The notes under the pieces were generated by a model. That model made no database searches and had not been told where the DNA came from. It worked only from the letters and a program-made list of their open reading frames with translations. 64,000 nucleotides of DNA from Anaerolineaceae bacterium (GTDB lineage Bacteria; Chloroflexota; Anaerolineae; Aggregatilineales; Phototrophicaceae). The stretch covers positions 82,693 through 146,692 of the forward strand of contig JACKCG010000009.1 in the NCBI GenBank assembly GCA_020634135.1. The letters run 5' to 3'. Shown here piece by piece: positions 1-7,695 of this stretch. The position numbers were made by a program, and so were the translations under genes. Within the stretch, counting starts at the first letter, position 1. The number at the start of each line of letters is the position of its first letter.

Positions 1-546
1 GGCATCGTTTCCGTAGCGGTCTTTAGGAAAGACATTGGTGCTGTTGCGGTAATAAACCGGGAAAGTAAACCGCTGCAAGGCCTCGATGGGGAACGCGCCG
101 TCCACACGCATCTGGCCTTCTGGAGTGATCGACTCCGACGGAGTGGCGACATCAAATGCGAGTACATACTCCCCATCGGCAGGGATCACAGCGTCGAATT
201 GCAGGGTATCTCCCCGCGTGAGCAAGACGCTTGACCCGGCATACTGGCGCGTTACTTCATCCTGGGCAAGTGGCATACCGAACGATTCGGCGGAGACTTC
301 GATGATGGAGCGTGGGACGCCATCTGCTCCCTGTCCGGGCAAGCCGGTGAACAGGGCTGCTGCCCCATCAGCGGCAAAGGACAGGCCAGACGATTCGACG
401 GGGATTTCAACAACAGGTTGACACCCCCCTATAGATAGTGTTTGCCCGTTGAAAACCAGGAACGCGCCCCCCAGCGGCACCGCAATTGCAAGAACAATCA
501 GGAGCGACTTTACCAGCCTGGGCAGGTTGTCGAATTTCGAGCGCAT
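1..546 (-). CDS. Partial N-terminus of a membrane-anchored protein of a sugar ABC-transport system
   Basis: The first 182 codons of a leftward gene that runs off the window edge. ATG at 546 follows a GGAG eight bases upstream. Residues about 12-30 are a hydrophobic signal or anchor, followed by a beta-rich region. Near the visible end the segment RVDGAFP and then FPVYYRN, FPKDRYGND matches, from memory, the pattern in large (about 900 aa) solute-binding or transporter-associated proteins of Chloroflexota and Paenibacillus ('DG.P..EA..L.L.R.....DRYGN'). It lies downstream of a sugar-binding protein gene in the same direction, separated by a terminator, so it is probably part of the same sugar-import regulon. 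The reading frame is certain; the function is inferred. Confidence 0.6.
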   Translation of the reverse strand, partial: MRSKFDNLPRLVKSLLIVLAIAVPLGGAFLVFNGQTLSIGGCQPVVEIPVESSGLSFAADGAAALFTGLPGQGADGVPRSIIEVSAESFGMPLAQDEVTRQYAGSSVLLTRGDTLQFDAVIPADGEYVLAFDVATPSESITPEGQMRVDGAFPIEALQRFTFPVYYRNSTNVFPKDRYGNDA

Positions 547-690
547 CGCCAAATCTCCGGTTGCGGTATGAGACACTGCTCTGCAGGCATGACGCGATCA
601 CTTCATTTTCGCAGGGGCATTTCGCCCCCACTGTCGGTCAACTGCGGAATGCCTGATTCAAATCTGCATGATCGTGCCCGGCATATTCCG

Positions 691-724
691 AAAAGGGGAA
701 CGTGATGCTGCCACCACGTTCCCC
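691..724 (-). terminator. Rho-independent terminator after the sugar-binding protein gene
   Basis: A perfect 10-bp stem (GGGGAACGTG at 695-704 with CACGTTCCCC at 715-724), a 10-nt loop, and TTTT on the minus strand. It sits 13 nt past the stop codon of the solute-binding protein. A hairpin here is typical where the binding protein is made in excess over the downstream transporter genes. Confidence 0.8.
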
Positions 725-736
725 TGCGACACATAA

Positions 737-2083
737 CTAGCTGGGCAAAGCAGCGCGGGCGTCGTCCAATATCTTGTTGGCGAACTCCTCCAACTGCGCG
801 GAGAAGTCTTCGTACTTGTAAGTACCCGCCGCCACAAAGTTGAACATGTACCACATATTCACGTCCAGGTCCTCGCCAATATCAATACCCGGCTTGCCTT
901 CCCAGCGGGCGTTGATGTAGCCGGGGACGATTTTCGCCAGGGATTCAACCAGGCTGTTATCCAGATTTTCCAGCGCCTGGCGCAGACCGGCTTTTTCACC
1001 CACGAAGGACAGATACAGATCAATGCTCTCAGGGGTGACAGACACCGGCATCCGGGTTGGCACGACGCCACCGGCCATAGCCAGTTCTGCTTCTGTGGCA
1101 TAGCCTTCGCTGGAGAAGCTCATCCATTTGGCGAAGTCATAAGCTGCTGCCAGGTCAGGAGTCGTGGCGGAGACGACGAGAATATCCGTCACCATAGCCT
1201 GGTTGCCGCCCGGAATACCGAGGAAGTCCCAATTGAACGTGGCGTTCTGGGCGATGCCAGGAACGGCCCAACCGCCATCCCACCGCACGCCGGATTCCTG
1301 GTTCAGGAACAGTTCCCAGGGACCCTGCGACGCAAAGGCAGTCTTCTGGTCGTCCGAAAGCCCTTGCCACGTGTGGGGCTGCATCTCAATAGTCGTGCTC
1401 ACCGCGGCTTTGAAGGCGGCGGAATTGTAGTTCATGTGAGCGCCATCAAAACCGAAGAACCGCAGGCTACTGTCCTGTGTGCTGGGATACCAGCCGAGGA
1501 TGAATTCCATCTCGTCCAGGCCGAGAATCCCCTGCTGGACGTTGGTCAGAGCGGTTGTAGAAGCCAGGAAATCTTCCACGGAAACGCCGTATTGGGGCGC
1601 ATCCAGGTTGGCGGCCTCGAACAGGTCCTGGTTGACGAAATAGCCCATAACGAACTGCGCTGCGGGCACACCCAGCACACGACCAGAATAGGTCACAGCG
1701 GCTTGCAGTACGGGGGGCACATTCGCCCAGTCCGCGTCGCTCTGTACCAGGTCGGTCAGGTCAGCCGCCCAGCTGTTCTGAACGTAATAGGGCGCATTGT
1801 CCGCCATCCAGACATCCGGCAGTTCGCCTCTTGCGGCGAGATTGGTCAGTTTCTCATCCCACCGTCCGTCGCCAGACATATCCACGAATTCAACCGTGAC
1901 ATCGGGGTGTGCTTCCACATAAGCAGCAACGAGTTGACGCTGGATGTTGTTTTCCTCTTCCGTCCCAAGATTCCAGTTGGCATAGCGCAGCGTGACGGAC
2001 TGAGCATTTACAACAAAGGATGTCAGGCCGATGGTCAGCATGAGAAGTAATACTAAGCTTATCAGTTTGGCTGTGGGTTTCAT
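737..2083 (-). CDS. Extracellular sugar-binding protein, ABC transporter family 1
   Basis: A 448-aa secreted binding protein. Residues 1-27 are a Sec signal peptide ending in VNAQ; no lipobox cysteine is visible. The mature protein begins with a beta strand (VTLRYANWN) and continues with the family-1 pattern: ELPDVWMADN around residue 90, VLGVPAAQFVMGYFVNQDLF around 140, and GVVPTR around residue 345 in the C-terminal lobe. Such proteins deliver oligosaccharides to a two-permease importer; those permeases are not in the window. It lies 127 bp downstream of the GH94 phosphorylase on the same strand, which suggests that the imported sugar is cleaved by phosphorolysis inside the cell. Confidence 0.88.
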   Translation of the reverse strand: MKPTAKLISLVLLLMLTIGLTSFVVNAQSVTLRYANWNLGTEEENNIQRQLVAAYVEAHPDVTVEFVDMSGDGRWDEKLTNLAARGELPDVWMADNAPYYVQNSWAADLTDLVQSDADWANVPPVLQAAVTYSGRVLGVPAAQFVMGYFVNQDLFEAANLDAPQYGVSVEDFLASTTALTNVQQGILGLDEMEFILGWYPSTQDSSLRFFGFDGAHMNYNSAAFKAAVSTTIEMQPHTWQGLSDDQKTAFASQGPWELFLNQESGVRWDGGWAVPGIAQNATFNWDFLGIPGGNQAMVTDILVVSATTPDLAAAYDFAKWMSFSSEGYATEAELAMAGGVVPTRMPVSVTPESIDLYLSFVGEKAGLRQALENLDNSLVESLAKIVPGYINARWEGKPGIDIGEDLDVNMWYMFNFVAAGTYKYEDFSAQLEEFANKILDDARAALPS

Positions 2084-2210
2084 TTCTTCATCTCTTCGTA
2101 AACTAATTAGCTGTTGATAGTTTGGTGGTCACACAGGGAACGGACACGCTGTTTACCCTGGCAGCCACATCGAACGATGTCTATTTATGCTGTTGACTTC
2201 CTTTCCGGGT

Positions 2211-4601
2211 TTATGTTCCCATCACAATCCTAACAGGGTGGGTTTTACCATCCGTAAAAACGGGGAGAAGATTACCCTTATACGATTGTCCGTCAACCAT
2301 GACAGAGCGGACTCCGTTATTGACGTGCTGGGGATTTTCGACCTCAATTGCATAGACAGCGCCGCGAAACGTGCGCCTGACCTTGAAGCCATCCCAGCCC
2401 GCCGGAATAGATGGATCAACCAGCAGGCCGTTCTCCTGCGGGCGAATTCCCAAAATCCAGTGTGTGGCAACACGGTGCAGCCACTGCGCCGATCCCGTGT
2501 ACCACGTCCAGCCGCCACGCCCATAGAATTCCGAGAGCGGCCCGTCTATGTTGCCGGGCGTGACGTAGGGTTCGGCCTTATATGTGTCTATATCGGCGCT
2601 GCGGTTGGGCGGGCAGATCCGCGAATAAGCCGCGTAAGCCAGTTCAGGCTGCCCGGCAAGCGCATAGGCCCAGACCGACCAGGTGGCGGCATGGGTGTAG
2701 ACACCGCCATTTTCACGCAGGCCGGGCGCGTAACGGGTGACATAACCGATGTCCGGGCGCGGGCGGGTGAACGCCGGGAAGTTAAGCAGCGTGCCATAGT
2801 CTTTGAGCAGGTACTGTGTCACCGATGCCATTGCAGTCTGGGCGCGTTCTTCCCCCGCTGCGCCGCTGATAACCGCCCAGATGTTGGGCATCAGGAAAAT
2901 TTTGCCTTCTTCGTTCTCACGCGAACCGAGCGGCAGCCCGGCATCGGTGGTCGCCTGCAAATACCAGCCGCCATCCCAGCCATGCTGGTTGAGGGCCGCT
3001 TTCAGGCTCTCGCGCACGGTTTCACAGCGTTGGGCGAAGCACTCATCGTCACGCCGCCGCGCCAGGGGAGCCATATTTTCGAGAATCATGTAGAGAAATT
3101 CGGCTACCCAGAAGCTCTCACCCTTCATCAGCGTGCCGACAGCGCTCAGGCCATCATTCCAGTCGTGGTCGCCCATCAAGGGAATACCACGCGGCGAAAA
3201 ACGGGAGAAGGAGCGTTCGATAGCCCGCTTGCAGTGATCGTAGAGCGATTCGGCGGGGCCGTTGAGATACGGAATCATCTCATCGAGAACAGTATAGTCC
3301 GCCGTTTCCAGCAGATAGGCGTCCAGGATGAAGGGCAGCCACAGCAAATCGTCCGAACAGTTAGTACGGGGGCCGCCGCCGCGCATTGAGAACCACCAGT
3401 GGTAGACATCCCCTTCAATGAACTGCTGCGCGGCGTGCAGGAGGAGCTGCTTGCGGGCAAAGTCCGGTTCACCCACCAGGAAAATCTGGCTGTCCTGCAA
3501 CTGGTCACGGAAGCCGTACCCGGCGGACACCTGGTAGAGGGCCGATTTGCCCCACAAACGACAGGAAATGGCCTGATATTTCAACCAGATGTTGGTCATG
3601 AAATTCAGCGCGTCATCGGGTGTTTCGACCTGCTCGCCATCCACAAAGCGCGACCAGAACTCATGTACCGCCTGGAGTGCCTGTTCGCTCTTTTCCGCTG
3701 AGGTGTACCGGTGGATCAGGTCGTATGCTTCCTCGCGGCCATCTTCAGCGGCCCCCAGCGTGAAAACCACCGTCCTGGATTCCCCGGGTCGCAGCGTGAC
3801 GGCCACCTGCAAGGCGGCAATCGCATCCGTAAAGCGCCCGGTTCTGCCCAGCAGTTCCGGCTCAAACATGGCTTTGGGGCGGTCATCGTTGTTATAAAGA
3901 CCGAGGAAGGTTTCCTTATCGCAATCGAAGGATTTGAGCGGCTCACTGACCGCCATGAACGCAGTATAGGGCCAGTCTATGTTGTTGTGGCGGCCTTTGT
4001 CATCCGGGAAGCCCCACAGGCACTTGCGGGCGAAGACGGCCTGCCCGTCCACATCGGCGGACGTTTCGATGAACAGTTTGTGGAATTCGCGGTGTTCATC
4101 GGGCGCAAAGCCCAGCAGCCATTCAGCATACGAGGTAACATCAAGTTCACGGGTTTCGCTGCTGTGGTTGGTCAGTGTCAGTTGAAAGACTTCAAGGGGA
4201 GCATCTGCCGCCACGAAAATGGTGAGGGCACTTTCAATGTCTTCAACCTGCTGGATGAAGCGGGAATAGCCTATGCCATGAACGACCTGGTAACGCTGAT
4301 AGGGATGCATGACGGGTTTATAGGCCGCCGACCAGTAGACACCGCGCTTCAGGTCACGGATGTAAAAATACTTACCCCAGTTGTCTTTGATTATGTCCTG
4401 GAAGGAGCGCGTAATACGGTTCTGCCCGGCATTACCGCGCCAGCTATAGCCCGAACCTGTCTGGGAAACCATCAGGCCGTAATCGCCGTTGCTGATGACG
4501 TTTCCCCAGGGGCGCGGCGTGAACGGTGTGGTGATAACGTATTCCCGACCGTCTTCTACAAAATAACCGTAAGGACTTTCAAATTTCTTGTTCAATTCCA
4601 C
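2211..4601 (-). CDS. GH94 family glycoside phosphorylase (cellobiose-phosphorylase-like)
   Basis: A 796-aa cytosolic enzyme, the usual length for cellobiose/chitobiose-type GH94 phosphorylases and shorter than the roughly 1,100 aa of 1,2-beta-oligoglucan phosphorylases. The N-terminal beta-sandwich (NGDYGLMVSQTGSGYSW) is followed by an (alpha/alpha)6 barrel. GDHDWNDGLS includes Asp483, the likely general acid. EPYV..GNIDGP, GRGGWTWYTGSAQW and the C-terminal ILGIRP..GL.VDP block are GH94 hallmarks. These enzymes split beta-linked glucosides with phosphate into a sugar 1-phosphate and a shortened sugar. Exact linkage cannot be read from the sequence. It is divergent from the LacI regulator and probably controlled by the palindrome at 4662. 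Confidence 0.93.
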   Translation of the reverse strand: MELNKKFESPYGYFVEDGREYVITTPFTPRPWGNVISNGDYGLMVSQTGSGYSWRGNAGQNRITRSFQDIIKDNWGKYFYIRDLKRGVYWSAAYKPVMHPYQRYQVVHGIGYSRFIQQVEDIESALTIFVAADAPLEVFQLTLTNHSSETRELDVTSYAEWLLGFAPDEHREFHKLFIETSADVDGQAVFARKCLWGFPDDKGRHNNIDWPYTAFMAVSEPLKSFDCDKETFLGLYNNDDRPKAMFEPELLGRTGRFTDAIAALQVAVTLRPGESRTVVFTLGAAEDGREEAYDLIHRYTSAEKSEQALQAVHEFWSRFVDGEQVETPDDALNFMTNIWLKYQAISCRLWGKSALYQVSAGYGFRDQLQDSQIFLVGEPDFARKQLLLHAAQQFIEGDVYHWWFSMRGGGPRTNCSDDLLWLPFILDAYLLETADYTVLDEMIPYLNGPAESLYDHCKRAIERSFSRFSPRGIPLMGDHDWNDGLSAVGTLMKGESFWVAEFLYMILENMAPLARRRDDECFAQRCETVRESLKAALNQHGWDGGWYLQATTDAGLPLGSRENEEGKIFLMPNIWAVISGAAGEERAQTAMASVTQYLLKDYGTLLNFPAFTRPRPDIGYVTRYAPGLRENGGVYTHAATWSVWAYALAGQPELAYAAYSRICPPNRSADIDTYKAEPYVTPGNIDGPLSEFYGRGGWTWYTGSAQWLHRVATHWILGIRPQENGLLVDPSIPAGWDGFKVRRTFRGAVYAIEVENPQHVNNGVRSVMVDGQSYKGNLLPVFTDGKTHPVRIVMGT

Positions 4602-4661
4602 CTCGAAAAAAGTGGTGACTTTACTTTTTGGTGACTTCGCGATAGATTATCAGTAGAAAAG

Positions 4662-4673
4662 TGAAACGTTTCA
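4662..4673. promoter_or_regulatory. LacI-family operator between the divergent sugar genes
   Basis: TGAAACGTTTCA is a perfect 12-bp palindrome with the central CG typical of LacI/GalR/CcpA operators. It lies 61 bp before the GH94 start and 126 bp before the LacI-type gene, in an AT-rich intergenic region, so it can control both arms. Confidence 0.72.
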
Positions 4674-4798
4674 TTTAACTGCGAATTTATCACACTTATT
4701 TTTCTCTGTCAACAAACTCGCGTAGATATTTGCAGGTTCGTGGGAGTTGCACAAAGAGCGATTTTCAAAAAAGAATACCAACGACGGGAAAACCAACC

Positions 4799-5827
4799 AT
4801 GACAACGATTCGAGACGTAGCCAAACACGCCGGAGTAAGTGTCACCGCCGCTTCGTATGCCCTGAACAATACGGGTACGATTGGTGAAGCAACCCGCAAG
4901 CGCGTTTTAGAGGCTGCCGAGGAACTCAATTACCACCCCAATGCCTTCGCCCGGAACTTAAAAAAACGTAAAACACACACTATTGGCGTTTTTATCTCTC
5001 GCTTTGGCGGCTCATTTTATGAAGAAATTCTGGAAGGGATTCACAGCCTCATCCTGGATACCGATTACGAACTGCTCGTTTGTCCCGAAAGTCGTTCTGC
5101 CCGCCGTATCCTGCTGCACCGCCAGGTAGATGGGGCGATTGTGTTCGACTCCAAAATCTCCGATGAGCAGGTTCTGAAGCTGGCTTCGCGTCATTTCCCT
5201 ATCGTCGTCATGGACCGCGATCTCCAAAGTGACTTCATTCTGCCCCTTCTGCTCGATAACCCCCAGGGTGTTCGAGAGGCATTCTGGCATCTTCACCAGC
5301 AGGGTTTCCGCAAGCTGTCCTTCGTCGCCGGGGCGATGGATTCCTTCGACAATGCCGAGCGCATGGCGACCTTCCTGGCCGAGGCTGAACGGCACAACCT
5401 GCATGTCCCGGTTTACCAGGGCAATTTCACCGAGATTTCCGGTTACGAAATCGCCAGGGCGATCCTCCAATCGGACGATCTCCCCGAAGCGGTCTTTTGC
5501 GCCAACGACCAGATGGCGATTGGTTTTCTGCGTGCCATGAGAGAACATGGCCTGCAAGCCCCGAACCATATCGCCGTCATCGGCTTTGACGATATTCCCC
5601 TGGCGCGTTACATGCAGCCCTCCATTTCCACCATTGGCACCCCCCGCTTTGAGTGGGGAACCACCGCCGTCCGGCAGTTGATTGACTTCATCGAAAACGA
5701 GACGCCTTTCCAGCCGCAGCGCATTCCCACCCGCTTCCTGCCACGCGAATCCTCTATCCTGAACGTGCATTCCCAGACATCTACCGGAGAAACGATACTT
5801 GGACCCGCTTCCTCTGATCCATCATGA
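4799..5827 (+). CDS. LacI-family transcriptional regulator
   Basis: 342 aa from the ATG at 4799. An in-frame start at 4730 would add 23 residues before the helix-turn-helix and is unlikely. Residues 1-50 are the LacI DNA-binding domain (TTIRDVAKHAGVSVTAASYAL..., then RVLEAAEELNYHPN..AR.L hinge). The rest is a periplasmic-binding-protein-like sensor fold ending in GFDDIPLARYMQPSISTI. It is the first gene of a rightward set; its end overlaps the next gene by 29 bp. It probably represses both arms until a sugar or sugar phosphate binds. Confidence 0.93.
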   Translation: MTTIRDVAKHAGVSVTAASYALNNTGTIGEATRKRVLEAAEELNYHPNAFARNLKKRKTHTIGVFISRFGGSFYEEILEGIHSLILDTDYELLVCPESRSARRILLHRQVDGAIVFDSKISDEQVLKLASRHFPIVVMDRDLQSDFILPLLLDNPQGVREAFWHLHQQGFRKLSFVAGAMDSFDNAERMATFLAEAERHNLHVPVYQGNFTEISGYEIARAILQSDDLPEAVFCANDQMAIGFLRAMREHGLQAPNHIAVIGFDDIPLARYMQPSISTIGTPRFEWGTTAVRQLIDFIENETPFQPQRIPTRFLPRESSILNVHSQTSTGETILGPASSDPS

Positions 5828-7043
5828 GTTACAAGGCTCACTTGAGTTTTTTCTGGACTTCACCAATCTCGACCCGCAGAGCAAGGGCTTTGGCCTGACC
5901 GTAGATTCCACCAAAGAACCCCGGTTGGCTTCCATCGCGGCAACCGGTTTTGCGCTCTCCGCCTGGGTGATCGCCAGCGAGCGCGGCCTGCTGCCGCCGC
6001 AAAGGGCGCTGGAAATCACACGCGGGACTCTGCACACACTCCTGCATCACGCGAGCCATCATCGCGGCTTCTTCGCCCATTTCCTGGACATGGATACGGC
6101 GCAGCGCTGGGGTAAGTGCGAGTATTCCACCATAGATACCGCACTGTGTTTAAACGGCGTCATCACGGCATCGGCCTACTTTCAGGATGAGCAGATACGC
6201 CAGATGGCGCAGGCGCTCCTGGAACGGGTGGATTGGGGCTTCATCGTTTTCGAGAAAGAGGATCGGGCGCTGTTCCGTATGGCCTACAACCCGGATCGGG
6301 GCGGCGACTACGTCCACGGCCAACCGGGCTTCATCAGCCAGTGGGATATGGCGGCAGAACAGAAGATGATGTACCTGCAAGCCGCTCCCTATCTTGATCC
6401 GGCGCTGGCACGCCGCCTGTACGCAGGCTTCCGGCGGGACAAGGGAGCGTTTGAGGGGCAGGACATCATTATCACCCCCGGCGGCACCCTGTTCGTTTAC
6501 CATTTCAGCGATGCCTGGCTGGATACGGGCCGCTACCTCGACCCTGACGGCGTGGACTGGTTTAACAATACCCGGCTGGCGGCGCTCGCCAACCGCAGTT
6601 TCTGTATCAAACACGCGGGAGAGTTCAAAACCTACCACGCCAACAGCTGGGGACTGAGCGCGGGCGACAGCCCTCACGGTTATGAAGTCGCGGTGTGCGC
6701 CCCCGCCCTGCACCCGCCCCGCCACACGGGCACGGTGTCCATTTACAGCGCCCTCTCCTGCCTGCCTTACATCCCGGAAGAAACGCTGGCGATGGTCACT
6801 CATCTGTACCAGGAGCATCCCCGGACGTGGGGCAAGTATGGATTTTTTGACTCCTACAACCTGGCGGTTGATCCCCCCTGGTACAGCCAGGCGCTCTACG
6901 GGATTGATAAAGGCTGCTCGATGCTGATGGTCGAAAATTACCTGAGTGGGCTGATCTGGCACACCTATACCAACAGCCCGTATATTCAGAACGCGCTGAA
7001 TATCCTGGGTTTTACCCGACGCACGGGAATGCGACCAGGATGA
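5799..7043 (+). CDS. Glycoamylase-like (PF10091/GH144-type) hydrolase
   Basis: A 414-aa protein starting at a TTG that has GGAG about 9 nt upstream and overlaps the LacI gene by 29 bp. Family features: LDPQSKGFGLTVDS near the N-terminus, SIAATGFALSAW, GFFAHFLDMDT, EYSTIDTALCLNG (acidic residues of an (alpha/alpha)6 toroid), NSWGLSAGDSPHGYEV, GKYGFFDSYN, and GIDKGCSMLMVENYLSG. These are typical of the glycoamylase Pfam family, which includes GH144 endo-beta-1,2-glucanases. No signal peptide is visible, so it may act in the cytosol on imported oligosaccharides beside the GH94 enzyme. Beta-1,2-glucan as substrate is only a guess. Confidence 0.82.
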   Translation: MDPLPLIHHELQGSLEFFLDFTNLDPQSKGFGLTVDSTKEPRLASIAATGFALSAWVIASERGLLPPQRALEITRGTLHTLLHHASHHRGFFAHFLDMDTAQRWGKCEYSTIDTALCLNGVITASAYFQDEQIRQMAQALLERVDWGFIVFEKEDRALFRMAYNPDRGGDYVHGQPGFISQWDMAAEQKMMYLQAAPYLDPALARRLYAGFRRDKGAFEGQDIIITPGGTLFVYHFSDAWLDTGRYLDPDGVDWFNNTRLAALANRSFCIKHAGEFKTYHANSWGLSAGDSPHGYEVAVCAPALHPPRHTGTVSIYSALSCLPYIPEETLAMVTHLYQEHPRTWGKYGFFDSYNLAVDPPWYSQALYGIDKGCSMLMVENYLSGLIWHTYTNSPYIQNALNILGFTRRTGMRPG

Positions 7044-7058
7044 AGGGGCAGATTCCTC

Positions 7059-7682
7059 ATGGCCCATTCGATTGACGAGCAGTTCTACGCACCGCGTCTG
7101 CCGATCAGCATTGTTGCGCTGCCGAACAGCGACCTTGAAGCCCAGGCGGTACGCGCCGTCCTGGAGTGGCTCAACTGTGTGGTGACGATCCACTGGGTCG
7201 GCACGCCAATGGACTTTCTGAAGGTATTAGGGCAGGGTGAGACCGCGCCGCGTTATCTGCTCATCTCCGGGCATGGCGACGAGGACAAAGGGTATTACTT
7301 CGGGGAGTATGCCGATTTCATTGATACGTCCATGCTGCGTGACCAGTACATGCCCGCCGAAGTCATCGCGCCGGTTGTGAATCTGCCTGGCTGCACGGTG
7401 ATTTCTTCGGCGTGCGCGGGCGGTGTTGATGCGATGGGGCGCGCCTTCACGCATACGGGCCGGATCGGGGCGTATTTCGGCTGCCGTGAGTACCCCAATG
7501 GCGATGATATGCTGGTCTACCTGGTCCACTTTTTCTACAACGTTCTGCGGAAAAAGCTGCCTGACCGGGAGGCGTGGCACAGGGCGATGGCCGCGATTGA
7601 CCAGCCGGAGATTTACCAGATACGGCTGTTTCATGCGGATGGCACGGAAGACCATTACCAGCAAAGCACAGATCAATCCTGA
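7059..7682 (+). CDS. Caspase/CHAT-fold-like protein of unknown function
   Basis: 207 aa, not assigned to a named family. A Rossmann-like core is suggested by ISIVALP, the strand YLLISGHGDED (residues about 66-76), and a later strand CTVISSACAGGVDAMG (about residues 110-125). A histidine after one hydrophobic strand (SGHGD) and a cysteine after the next (SSACAGG) is the spacing of the His-Cys dyad in caspase-, CHAT- and gingipain-type peptidases. It lies 15 bp after the glycoamylase-like gene and 13 bp before the beta-galactosidase, so it is co-transcribed with the sugar genes. A regulatory peptidase role or an unrelated function are both possible. Confidence 0.6.
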   Translation: MAHSIDEQFYAPRLPISIVALPNSDLEAQAVRAVLEWLNCVVTIHWVGTPMDFLKVLGQGETAPRYLLISGHGDEDKGYYFGEYADFIDTSMLRDQYMPAEVIAPVVNLPGCTVISSACAGGVDAMGRAFTHTGRIGAYFGCREYPNGDDMLVYLVHFFYNVLRKKLPDREAWHRAMAAIDQPEIYQIRLFHADGTEDHYQQSTDQS

Positions 7683-7695
7683 AAGAGAGAAGAAG

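Noticed and set aside
442..705. Open frame on the plus strand in the left end
   Set aside because: Antisense to a clear signal-peptide-bearing gene start on the minus strand; no protein-like features.
2187..3389. 400-codon open frame opposite the GH94 gene
   Set aside because: High-GC shadow of the phosphorylase. Composition and motifs are not protein-like.
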